Positions 52,539 to 61,295 of a stretch of 64,000 bases of DNA are shown piece by piece (the stretch's first letter is position 1; every line of letters starts with the position of its first letter). The notes under the pieces are model-generated. The model was not told the DNA's origin. It searched no databases and saw only the letters and a program-made list of their open reading frames with translations. Source of the stretch: an uncultured Aquabacterium sp. (GTDB taxonomy: Bacteria > Pseudomonadota > Gammaproteobacteria > Burkholderiales > Burkholderiaceae_C); assembly GCF_913773725.1 (NCBI RefSeq), contig NZ_CAJYGK010000115.1, positions 186,001 through 250,000 on the forward strand. The letters run 5' to 3'. A program made the translations under genes and the position numbers.

Positions 52539-53195
52539 TCATGTCGTATTGCTCACGGAAGGTCGCCAGAGGCAGGTGAACAGGGCGCAGAGCAGACCGG
52601 CGACCGTGCCGCTCAGGTGCACCCAGGGGACCACGGTTATATCCGAGCCCGCGGGCTGGACGAGGCGGTGCGCGAAGGGGTTTTCCATGATGAGCTTGGC
52701 CACCACACCCAGCAGCAGCAAGGCGGCCATCCAGCGGGGAAAACGGGGGTGATTGGCTGCCAGGGCGTGCAGGCTGACCACGACCAGCCCCGCGTGAAGC
52801 ACGCCGGACAGGCCGGCGTAGGACGCGATGGGGTCGGGCTGCAGCAGCAGGCCCATTTGCGTCAGCGGCCAGGCCAGGAACCAGGCCAGCGCGGCCCCCC
52901 TGGATAGGGCGGGCAGCCCGCCCATGATGGCAAGCAGCAGCAGGGCGCCGAGGTTGGTTGCACGGTGGGCATCGCTGCCGTGCAACCAGGCCGATGTCCA
53001 CCAACTGTGCAGGGGCTGGGCCCACCCGAGGGCCGGCTGGCAGGCAAGGGCCTGGGCCAGCGGCGGCCATTCGGTCGGTGGCAGTGAGAGGGGAACCGGG
53101 GCCAGCAGCATCGCCGGCACGCCAAGCAGGGCGCACAGGCCGAGCCAGCCGGCCCGGCTGTATGCCGTGGAGGGGGCCGATGTCGGCTCAGACAC
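52539..53195 (-). CDS. rrtA: Rhombosortase-like rhomboid protease
   Basis: A 218-residue, six-helix intramembrane serine protease. The catalytic Ser130 lies in YAGLSGVLHAG and His193 in VPWVHLSGTVAG, with WWTSAWLHGSDAHRATNLGAL in the first loop as in rhombosortases. Rhombosortases process proteins with a GlyGly-CTERM tail. The GTG start overlaps the glnE stop, so it is coupled to glnE. No GlyGly-CTERM protein is in the window. A general rhomboid is the alternative, but the short size and motif spacing favour rhombosortase. Confidence 0.8.
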   Translation of the reverse strand: MSEPTSAPSTAYSRAGWLGLCALLGVPAMLLAPVPLSLPPTEWPPLAQALACQPALGWAQPLHSWWTSAWLHGSDAHRATNLGALLLLAIMGGLPALSRGAALAWFLAWPLTQMGLLLQPDPIASYAGLSGVLHAGLVVVSLHALAANHPRFPRWMAALLLLGVVAKLIMENPFAHRLVQPAGSDITVVPWVHLSGTVAGLLCALFTCLWRPSVSNTT

Positions 53196-56121
53196 CCGCG
53201 GCGGACGCTTGATCGGCCGGGAAAGCGCTCTTCCACAGGGCCAGCACGGCCTGCCGGTGGGGCTCGATGGCCGTCAGGGCCTCGCCCGACAGCCGGGTCG
53301 GCGCCTCGTCCAGGCGGGCGCGGTGCTGCAGTCGGCGCAGCTCGCGGTAGGCCTGGCCGGCGGCCTCGCCCTGGCCAGCGGGCAGCAGGCCGACTGCCTC
53401 GGCGCGTTGCAGCAGGGCGATGTTGCCGACGTTGTCCAGCAGCGCGGCATGGCGGTGGCTGTGCGCCAGGATCAGGTACTGCACGGCGAACTCCACGTCG
53501 ATCATGCCGCCGGGGCTGTGTTTGATGTCGAACTGGTCGGGCGGACAGGCGTGGGCGCTGCGCAGCCGTTCGCGCATGGCCTGGACCTCGTCGCGCAGGG
53601 CGAGCGGATTGCGCTCGGTGGCCAGCACGCCGCGCCGGGTGGCCTCGAACCGCTCGGCCAGGGCGGGCTCACCCGCGCACCAGCGCGCCCGCGTCAGGGC
53701 CTGGTGTTCCCAGGTCCAGGCGGTGTTGCTGCCGCGCTGGCGCTGGTAATCGTCGTACGAATGGAAGGACGTCACCAGCAGGCCCGAATTGCCGTTGGGG
53801 CGCAGCGCGGTGTCGATGTCGAACAACTCGCCGGCCGCGGTGCGCAGCGTCAGCCAGGTGATGAGCTTGCGCGCGAACAGCAGGTAGGCGTCGATCGCGC
53901 TGGGTGTGTCGGGTCCGGCGTTCGCATCGGCGTCGTCCAGGCTGTCGTCGTACAGGAAGACGACGTCGAGGTCGGAGCCATAGCCCAGCTCCTTGCCGCC
54001 CAGCTTGCCGTAGGCGATGACGGCGAAATGCGGTTCGTGGTTGACGGCCCACGCGCCCTGTTTGCCGGGGCGCTGTTGCAGGTGGCCCCACGCCCACTGG
54101 ATGGCGGTGGACACGGTGGCATCGGCCAGGGCCGACAGATCGTCGGCGACCTGTTCCACGGTGATGAGGCCTTCGACGTCGCGCACCAGGGTGCGGAAGA
54201 CTTCGGCATGGTGCGCACGGCGCAGGGTGTCGAGCAGGGCTTCCTCGTCGGCCTGGCCGGCACGTGCCCAGGCGCGGTGGCGCTCGGCCAGCTCCTGCTG
54301 ATAGGCCGCGGCGTCGAAGCGACCGTCCATCAGGCGCGGGTCGGCCAGCTCGTCGATCACGCCCGGGTGGCGCAGCAGGTAGCGCATCGGCCATTTGGCC
54401 AGGCCCAGCAGGCGCAGCAGGCGGTTCTGCACGTCCGGGCGCTCTGCCAGCAGCGAGAGGTAGCTGTCGCGGCGCAGCAGGGGGTTGAGCCAGTCGATGA
54501 AATGCAGCACCGCATCGGCACCCAGGGGGGCGCGCCCGTCGGGGCCTTCATCCAGCGCGGTGCGGGTGGCCCGGCCGATCAGCTTGGCCAGCCGCAGCTT
54601 GCCGGCATCGGGCAGCATCGCCACCTTGGCTTGCTGGCCGAAGGACCGCACGCGTTCGGCGATCGGCTCGGGCAGTTTGGCAATGAAGTCGTCGCTGTCC
54701 ACCGGCAGGGGCGGGCCGCCACAGGACTTGCAGCCTTCGGTCGGGGCCGGGCTGCGGCCATCGTGCAGCAAGGCATCGAACTCGGTGGCCACGAACTCGC
54801 GCACGCTGCACAGGGCTTCGAGCAGCTGGCAGGTCGCGCCCTGGCAGTCGGCGTCGTCGGCCGGCTTGCAGGGGGCGTCGGTCGGCGGCGCCGGGGTGAG
54901 GATCTTGCGGCCGGGCAGCCCCAGGCTGGTGGCGATCCAGGCGAGGTCGGCGTCCTGCGTGGGCAGCAGGTGGGTCTGCTGGTCGTCCAGGTACTGGATG
55001 CGGTGCTCGACGCGGCGCAGGAACACGTAGGCCTGGGCCAGCCAGTTGGCCGTGGCACGCGGGATGAGGCCGCGCGCGCTGAGCCGTTGCAGCGCCCTGA
55101 GCGTGCTGCGGGTGCGGATCTCGGGGAACTGGCCGCCGCGCACGACCTGCAGCAGCTGCACGGTGAACTCGATCTCGCGGATGCCGCCGCGCGAGAGCTT
55201 GACGTCGTTGGCGCGCTCCGGGCGGCCGGCCGCGCGGCGGTTGGCTTCGTCGCGGATCTTGCGGTGGAGCTGGCGCAGGCCCTCGAAGACGCCGTAGTCG
55301 AGGTAGCGGCGGAAGACGAAGGGAATGGTGATGTCCCGCAGGGCCAGGGCGCGGTCATGGCGCTCGCCGCCCGGCATGGCGGCGCGGGGCGCCACGATGC
55401 GGCTCTTGAGCCAGGCAAAGCGCTCCCATTCACGGCCCTGCACCAGAAAGTACTCTTCCAGCATGGCCAGGCTGACGACCGGCGGGCCGGAGTTGCCGTT
55501 GGGGCGCAAGGCGAGGTCCACACGGAACACGAAGCCGTCTTCGGTGGTGTCGCCGATCAGCGTGGACAGGCGGCGCGCCACCTGCGCGAAATACTCGTGC
55601 ACGCTGATGCGGGCCGTGCCATCGGGGGCGCCGGCGGTCTGGCCGTCTTCCTCGTACACGTAGATGAGGTCGATGTCGGACGAGACGTTCAGCTCGCGGC
55701 CGCCCAGCTTGCCCATGCCGACCACCCACATGTCGACGCGGCGCCCCTGCGGATCGAGCGGCGCGCCGTGGCGCTGATCGAGCTCGTCCTGCGCGGCCTG
55801 CAGCGCGATGTCGAGGGTGACCTCGGCCAGTTCGGTCATGGCCGCGGTGATGTCCGCCATGGCAGCGCCCTGCTCGACGTCCAGCGTCGCCAGCCGCTCC
55901 AGCACCAGTTGCCGTGCCACGCGCAGCGCCGAGCCCAGTTCCCGTCCGCCAGCACGCAAGACGTCGATGAGGGTGCGGATGTCGGCCGAACGCGGCAGCC
56001 CCGGATGCGCCGAGGCGAAGTCGCGGACTTCAGCCTCGTAGCGGCGACGAATGCGTTGAACGTAACGGCTGTGGGCCGCGGGGGCCGCCGTCGTGACTGC
56101 GTCAAAGGGGAATTCGAACAT
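53188..56121 (-). CDS. glnE: Bifunctional glutamine synthetase adenylyltransferase/adenylyl-removing enzyme
   Basis: A 977-residue cytoplasmic regulator that adenylylates and deadenylylates GlnA under PII control. Two nucleotidyltransferase domains are present: VVGMGKLGGRELNVSSDIDL (about 132-152) and VIAYGKLGGKELGYGSDLDV (about 700-716), each with the acidic metal-binding pair. The start at 56121 (MFEFPFD) is preferred over an in-frame extension of 27 residues. Between the domains, at about 417-472, is an insertion with six cysteines including a CKSC pair, which I do not know from enterobacterial GlnE. Divergent from the YhdP gene. Confidence 0.95.
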   Translation of the reverse strand: MFEFPFDAVTTAAPAAHSRYVQRIRRRYEAEVRDFASAHPGLPRSADIRTLIDVLRAGGRELGSALRVARQLVLERLATLDVEQGAAMADITAAMTELAEVTLDIALQAAQDELDQRHGAPLDPQGRRVDMWVVGMGKLGGRELNVSSDIDLIYVYEEDGQTAGAPDGTARISVHEYFAQVARRLSTLIGDTTEDGFVFRVDLALRPNGNSGPPVVSLAMLEEYFLVQGREWERFAWLKSRIVAPRAAMPGGERHDRALALRDITIPFVFRRYLDYGVFEGLRQLHRKIRDEANRRAAGRPERANDVKLSRGGIREIEFTVQLLQVVRGGQFPEIRTRSTLRALQRLSARGLIPRATANWLAQAYVFLRRVEHRIQYLDDQQTHLLPTQDADLAWIATSLGLPGRKILTPAPPTDAPCKPADDADCQGATCQLLEALCSVREFVATEFDALLHDGRSPAPTEGCKSCGGPPLPVDSDDFIAKLPEPIAERVRSFGQQAKVAMLPDAGKLRLAKLIGRATRTALDEGPDGRAPLGADAVLHFIDWLNPLLRRDSYLSLLAERPDVQNRLLRLLGLAKWPMRYLLRHPGVIDELADPRLMDGRFDAAAYQQELAERHRAWARAGQADEEALLDTLRRAHHAEVFRTLVRDVEGLITVEQVADDLSALADATVSTAIQWAWGHLQQRPGKQGAWAVNHEPHFAVIAYGKLGGKELGYGSDLDVVFLYDDSLDDADANAGPDTPSAIDAYLLFARKLITWLTLRTAAGELFDIDTALRPNGNSGLLVTSFHSYDDYQRQRGSNTAWTWEHQALTRARWCAGEPALAERFEATRRGVLATERNPLALRDEVQAMRERLRSAHACPPDQFDIKHSPGGMIDVEFAVQYLILAHSHRHAALLDNVGNIALLQRAEAVGLLPAGQGEAAGQAYRELRRLQHRARLDEAPTRLSGEALTAIEPHRQAVLALWKSAFPADQASAAGV

Positions 56122-56247
56122 GGAACCAGGGGCGCCGCGGGTGGTCTGTGCTAGGGTATTCGGTTGTCGATCCCGGGTGCTTGAGTTGCCATGGTAGGCC
56201 AAGCCTGACGCTCTGGCTGTAGGGGGATCGACTGAGATCGTTCGCCC
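56122..56247. other. Divergent region glnE / YhdP
   Basis: 126 bp with promoters expected for both directions. No convincing -35/-10 pair, repeat or RNA was seen. Confidence 0.4.
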
Positions 56248-59200
56248 ATGTCCATGTCTGTTCCCGAGCGCGGTGCCGAAGCTGATGCACCCGTGCCGTC
56301 GTCGTTGTTTCCCCGGGCGGTTCCGTCATCGGGACTGGTCCGCCGGGCGGCCCGTCTGGGCCTGGGCGGCATGCGCTGGCTGGCCTGGGTGGTGCTGGGG
56401 GCATGTGCGGTCTTCGTGTTGGCCTGGGCGGCCACCCTGTGGTTGATTCTGCCCCGTGCAGACGAGTGGCGCGCGCCGCTGGCCGAACAAGCCACACGGG
56501 CGCTGGGGATGCCGGTTCAGATTGGCCGGGTGTCGGGGCACGCACAAGGTGTGTGGCCCGTGCTGTCGCTGAGCGACGTGCGGCTGCTGGACGCACAGGG
56601 CCGCGTCGGGCTGCGTCTGGCAGAGGTCACGGCCCGCGTGTCGCCCCTGACCCTGTCGCCTTTGTCTTTGTGGCAGCGCCAGCTGGTGCTGGGGCGCCTG
56701 ATCCTGGAGGCGCCTGAACTGGTCGTGCGGCGGGACCTGCAGGGGCACTGGACCGTGGCCGGCCTGCCGCTGGACCAGACGCCATCGACTGCGGGAGACG
56801 GCGCGATGCTGGACTGGGTGATGAGCCAGTCCCGCATCGAAATCCGACGCGGAACGGTGTCCTGGCAGGACGAGCAGCAGGGGGGTGCTCCGCTGGCGCT
56901 GCGCGATGTGGATCTGCGTCTAAGCAACCGTCTGGGTGTCGGGCGCCGCGTGCACGACTGGCGGCTGCAGGCGACGCCGCCGGCGTCGTTCGGGGAGCGC
57001 CTGGAGTTGCGTGGGCGTTTTCAGCAGCCGCTTTGGATGGGGGGCGGTCGCCAGGGGCCTTCGCACGCCGGGGGCTGGGTGCCTGCGGCCCTGCAGACCA
57101 CCCGCCCCGGCGACGTGCTCAGCTGGAGCGGCGAACTCGCCATCACGCTGCCCCGTGTCGATGTGCAGGCGCTGAGGCAGCACGTGCGCCTGCCGTTGAC
57201 CGTTCACGGGGGGCGCGGGCGGGTGAAGGCCACCTTGGACGTCGTGCGCGGGCAATGGGAGGGCGGTTCCCTGGATGCGGACCTGGCTTCGGTGAGCGTG
57301 CAACTGGCCCCGGATCTCCAACCCCTGTCTTTCCGGCGGTGGCAGGGTCGACTGGCGATGTCCCGCACGACACAGGAAACCCGGCTCGCCTGGAGTGACC
57401 TGGCCTTCGAGCTGGACGACGGCCTGGACTGGCCCCGCAGCCAGGCCTCCCTGGTATGGCGGCATGCGCCCTGGCCTGCCGCCGCAGCCTCGACACCGGT
57501 CCCGCTTGCCGACCAGATGTGGGCCCTGACCCGAGGCGGGGATGCGCGGGCGGACCGTCTGGATCTGGCGCTGCTGGCCCGCCTGGCGGACCGCCTGCCG
57601 TTGTCTGCCGGTTTGCGCCAGACCCTGGCGGCCTTGTCGCCCCAGGGCGTGGTGACGAACGCGCGCTGGCAGTGGGATGGCGTGCCCGATGCGCCACAAC
57701 GCTACGCCGTGGCGGGCCAGGTTCAAGGGCTGGGCTGGCAGGCCGATGACGCTGCCGGGCTACCGGGTCTGGCCGGGGCCGATGTCACCGTGTCCGCCAC
57801 GGAACAGGGAGGCCAGGCCGATCTTCGCCTTCGGGACGGGTGGGTGGCCTTCCCGGGCGTGTTCCAGGAGCCTCGTGTCCCGCTGGACAAGCTGCAGACG
57901 CGGGTGACGTGGCAGCACCAGCCAGATTCGGGCGAGCGCCCGGGCACGATGTCGGTGGTGGTGAAGGACGCGGAGTTCGCCAACCCCGATGCGCGCGGGC
58001 GGCTCCAGGGCCGATGGCAGACAGGGGAGGGCTCGGCACGCTTTCCGGGGCGCCTGCAGCTGAGCGGGGAGCTGCAGCAGGCGCGCGCGGACCGCGTGTG
58101 GCGCTACCTGCCCCTGGAGATCCCGCAGGACGCGCGCGATTACGTCCAGCACGCCCTGCGGCAGGGGTTGGGCGAAAAGGTGACCTTCGATGTTCGCGGT
58201 GACCTCCGGAGCTTTCCCTTCAAGGATGACCAGGGCGGGCGGTTTCGGGTGACGGTGCCCGTGCGGCAGCTGCACCTCGACTACGTGCCTGCTTACCTCG
58301 ATGCCGGAGCCTGGCCGGCCTTCACTGCGCTGGATGGCGAGCTGCGGTTCGAAGGACAACGTCTGCTCATCCGGGGCGCGCGGGGGCGCCTCGGGGGGCT
58401 GGGCACCGGAGGCTTCAGGCTGCACGAGGTCCAGGGGCGCATCGATGACCTCGGAGCCCACGATCCTCATCTGGTCATCGAGGGCCGTGGAGACGGCCCG
58501 CTGGACGACATGCTGCGCTTCCTCTCAGCATCGCCCGTCGGCGCCTGGACCGGCGACGTGATGGCGCGGTCCGAGGCCGCAGGGCGGGGGGCGATGCGGC
58601 TGTCGCTCGACATCCCGCTGAACCGTACGGCGGACACCCGCGTCCAGGGACAGGTGCAGCTCACCGAGCGGGATGCTGCCAGTCTGCGACTCATGCCCGG
58701 CGTGCCGACCTTCCACGCACTGAAGGGCCGGATTGCCTTTACCGAACAGACGCTGCAGATCCAGGCTGAAACCCACCTGTGGGGCCAGCCCTTTGCTGTC
58801 GAAGGAGGCGTCGACGAGGCCGGGCGCACGCGGATCCAGGCACGTGGCCAACTGTCCGGCGAGGCCCTGCAGCAGGCTGTCGAATGGCCCGCGCTGCAAC
58901 GGCTCGGTTTGCGTGCCAGGGGAGAAACTCCCGTGGCTGTAAGCGTCGCGGTGCCGGATGCCGGACCGGGACGTGGGCAGCCCGAAGTGGTCGTGACGTC
59001 GACCCTGCAAGGGCTGGCGATCGACCTGCCGGCGCCGTTGCACAAGCCGGCCGGTGTCAGCTGGCCGCTGCGCGTGGTGCACCGTGCCGATGACCCACAG
59101 GGGCACGCCGATGCCATCTTGGTGGACCTCGGTGGGGCGGCCCCGCTGGCTGGCGGAACGCCCTGGCTCCACGTCGACCTACGCCGGGACGTGAGCGGGC

Positions 59201-60747
59201 CGCGGGCCCTCGTGCGCCGTGGTGTCATGAGCCTGCAGCAACCTGGGGCCGGCCCCATGGCCCAGCCGGTTCTGCCGCTTACCGGGATTGCCGCACAGGC
59301 CCAGTTGTCAACGCTGGACGTTGATGCATGGAAAGCGGTCTGGGATGCCACCGAGCCGGGTCAGCGGGTGTCGACCATCGGCCTGCCCGCGCCGCTCTCT
59401 TCGGTGGCGACGGGGGGCGCCAACCCGGATGTCTCGGCCGACCTGGACGACTACCTGCCGGAGACCCTGACGGTGCGCACCGGGGCCTTCAGTTGGCAGG
59501 GGCGAACCTTGCGCGATCTGCAGGCCACGGTGGCGCATGCCGATCCCGGCGTGTGGCGCGTGCAGCTCACGTCGCGGCAGGCGGCCGGCCAGCTGGAGTG
59601 GTTCGGTGACACGTCTTCGCGCAGCAGTGCCATGCGGGCCGGACGCCTGGTGGCCAGGCTGTCCCGGCTGTCGGTGCCCGAGGCCGAAGCCGAGGTGCTG
59701 ACGGCGCAGGCCAGCGCCAGGCTGTTGCAGCGGACCGAAGCCACCTCCGTACCGGCCCTCGACATCCTGATCGATGACTTCGAGTGGCGCGGGGTGCCCC
59801 TGGGGCGCATCGAGGTGCAGGCCGTCAACCGACCGTCGACCCAGCCCGGGCGGACAGGCTTGCCGGAGTGGCGGCTGGACACCTTCCGGATCAGCAACCC
59901 CGATGCCGAACTGCGGGCCAGCGGGCAGTGGACCGCGACGGCTGGCGATGCCACGCGCCCCCGATCGGCCTTCGATTTCCAGCTGGACTTGCGCAACAGC
60001 GGCGCGCTGCTGGCCCGCCTCGGACAGCCCCAGACCGTGCGTGGCGGGCGGGGCACCCTGAGCGGTCAGGTCAGCTGGGCCGGGTCGCCGCTGGAGCCGG
60101 ATCCCGCCAGCATGAGCGGCGACGTGGCCGTACAGATTGCTGAAGGGCAGTTCCTGAAGGCCGACCCCGGCATGGCCAAGCTTCTGGGCGTGCTGAGCCT
60201 GCAGTCGCTGCCGCGACGCCTGACGCTCGATTTCCGCGACGTTTTCCAGCGCGGCTTTGCATTCGACCGGATCGACGGCCAGGTGGCCATCGACCGAGGT
60301 GTGGCCCGCACGCGTGCGCTGCGCATGCGGGGCGTGCAGGCGCTCGTGCTGATGGAAGGCCAGGCCGACCTGGCGCGGGAGACGCAGGACCTGCATGTCT
60401 ATGTGCTGCCCGATCTCAACGCCGGCGGAGCTTCGCTGGCTTATGCGGCGATCAACCCCGTGGTGGGATTGGGAACGTTCCTGGCTCAGGTGCTGTTGCG
60501 CAAGCAGGTCAGCGATGCCAGCTCGCAGGCGTTCCACGTTACCGGCAGTTGGGCGCAGCCACAGGTGACAAAGGTGCCGTTCCAGGCCGAGGCCGCCGAG
60601 GCTGCGGCAGGATCCGCGACACCCCAGGTGCTGGCCCCCCCGCTCCCGCGGCGTCCAGCGCGGTACCCCGGAAGCCCTCCTGAGGCCGCGGGCACGGGAT
60701 GGCGCCACAATGTCGGTCTGTTTGCCCGGGTGCGCTGCACCCGTTGA
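56248..60747 (+). CDS. yhdP: YhdP-family giant AsmA-like protein
   Basis: A 1499-residue protein, among the largest in the window. One N-terminal TM helix (about 45-68; WVVLGACAVFVLAWAATLWL) anchors it in the inner membrane and the rest, rich in beta strands, reaches into the periplasm. YhdP/TamB/YdbH proteins move phospholipids to the outer membrane. Family landmarks include RADEWRAPLAEQATRALGM near the start and, near the end, FDRIDGQVAIDRGVARTRAL and ASLAYAAINPVVGLGTFLAQ. Length is slightly above E. coli YhdP (1266). The TlpA-like gene begins 13 nt after it. Confidence 0.93.
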   Translation: MSMSVPERGAEADAPVPSSLFPRAVPSSGLVRRAARLGLGGMRWLAWVVLGACAVFVLAWAATLWLILPRADEWRAPLAEQATRALGMPVQIGRVSGHAQGVWPVLSLSDVRLLDAQGRVGLRLAEVTARVSPLTLSPLSLWQRQLVLGRLILEAPELVVRRDLQGHWTVAGLPLDQTPSTAGDGAMLDWVMSQSRIEIRRGTVSWQDEQQGGAPLALRDVDLRLSNRLGVGRRVHDWRLQATPPASFGERLELRGRFQQPLWMGGGRQGPSHAGGWVPAALQTTRPGDVLSWSGELAITLPRVDVQALRQHVRLPLTVHGGRGRVKATLDVVRGQWEGGSLDADLASVSVQLAPDLQPLSFRRWQGRLAMSRTTQETRLAWSDLAFELDDGLDWPRSQASLVWRHAPWPAAAASTPVPLADQMWALTRGGDARADRLDLALLARLADRLPLSAGLRQTLAALSPQGVVTNARWQWDGVPDAPQRYAVAGQVQGLGWQADDAAGLPGLAGADVTVSATEQGGQADLRLRDGWVAFPGVFQEPRVPLDKLQTRVTWQHQPDSGERPGTMSVVVKDAEFANPDARGRLQGRWQTGEGSARFPGRLQLSGELQQARADRVWRYLPLEIPQDARDYVQHALRQGLGEKVTFDVRGDLRSFPFKDDQGGRFRVTVPVRQLHLDYVPAYLDAGAWPAFTALDGELRFEGQRLLIRGARGRLGGLGTGGFRLHEVQGRIDDLGAHDPHLVIEGRGDGPLDDMLRFLSASPVGAWTGDVMARSEAAGRGAMRLSLDIPLNRTADTRVQGQVQLTERDAASLRLMPGVPTFHALKGRIAFTEQTLQIQAETHLWGQPFAVEGGVDEAGRTRIQARGQLSGEALQQAVEWPALQRLGLRARGETPVAVSVAVPDAGPGRGQPEVVVTSTLQGLAIDLPAPLHKPAGVSWPLRVVHRADDPQGHADAILVDLGGAAPLAGGTPWLHVDLRRDVSGPRALVRRGVMSLQQPGAGPMAQPVLPLTGIAAQAQLSTLDVDAWKAVWDATEPGQRVSTIGLPAPLSSVATGGANPDVSADLDDYLPETLTVRTGAFSWQGRTLRDLQATVAHADPGVWRVQLTSRQAAGQLEWFGDTSSRSSAMRAGRLVARLSRLSVPEAEAEVLTAQASARLLQRTEATSVPALDILIDDFEWRGVPLGRIEVQAVNRPSTQPGRTGLPEWRLDTFRISNPDAELRASGQWTATAGDATRPRSAFDFQLDLRNSGALLARLGQPQTVRGGRGTLSGQVSWAGSPLEPDPASMSGDVAVQIAEGQFLKADPGMAKLLGVLSLQSLPRRLTLDFRDVFQRGFAFDRIDGQVAIDRGVARTRALRMRGVQALVLMEGQADLARETQDLHVYVLPDLNAGGASLAYAAINPVVGLGTFLAQVLLRKQVSDASSQAFHVTGSWAQPQVTKVPFQAEAAEAAAGSATPQVLAPPLPRRPARYPGSPPEAAGTGWRHNVGLFARVRCTR

Positions 60748-60760
60748 TGAGGTGTGTCCC

Positions 60761-61282
60761 ATGAAGTCCGAGACGTTCCGCCGTCGCCGCCAACTGCTGG
60801 CGCTTGTTCCCGGTCTGGCGCTGGCGTCCGCCCTGGCGGGGTGCGGTGAAGAAGCGCGCAGCACCCTGCCGGCCTTGCCCTTTACCCAGCTCGATGGCGG
60901 GCGTCACCAGCTTGGCGATCTCAAGGGTCAGGTGATGGTGATCAACTTCTGGGCGACCAGTTGCAGCACCTGTGTGAAAGAGATGCCCGAGCTGGTGGCC
61001 ACGCACGAGCGCTTCAAGGCCCGGGGGCTCGAGACGCTGGCCATCGCCATGGAATACGACCCGCCGGCCTACGTTGCGCAGTTTGCCCAGTCACGGCAGC
61101 TGCCATTCCGCGTGGCCATCGATCACGACGGGCGATTGGCCCAGTCGTTCGGACCGGTGCAGTTCACGCCGACCACCTTTGTCGTCAACCGCCGCGGTGA
61201 GGTGGTCAAACGCTATGTGGGCGAGCCGGACTTCAAGGCTTTGCACCAGTTGCTCGACAAATTGCTGAGCGAGACGGCCTGA
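60761..61282 (+). CDS. TlpA/ResA-like thioredoxin-fold lipoprotein
   Basis: A 173-residue predicted lipoprotein (lipobox LAGC, Cys28) with a thioredoxin fold. The redox motif is Cys68-Ser-Thr-Cys71 in NFWATSCSTCVKEMPEL, and the cis-Pro appears in FTPTTFVVNRRGEVV. TlpA-like proteins reduce periplasmic disulfides, often for cytochrome maturation. Ser-Thr between the cysteines is unusual. ATG 60761 follows a normal ribosome-site region. Its partner oxidoreductase is not in the window. Confidence 0.9.
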   Translation: MKSETFRRRRQLLALVPGLALASALAGCGEEARSTLPALPFTQLDGGRHQLGDLKGQVMVINFWATSCSTCVKEMPELVATHERFKARGLETLAIAMEYDPPAYVAQFAQSRQLPFRVAIDHDGRLAQSFGPVQFTPTTFVVNRRGEVVKRYVGEPDFKALHQLLDKLLSETA

Positions 61283-61295
61283 TCTGCACGATGGC

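Noticed and set aside
52828-56154. 1108-codon plus-strand open frame
   Set aside because: Entirely antisense to glnE; low-complexity Gln/Ala/Gly/Val composition and no motif.
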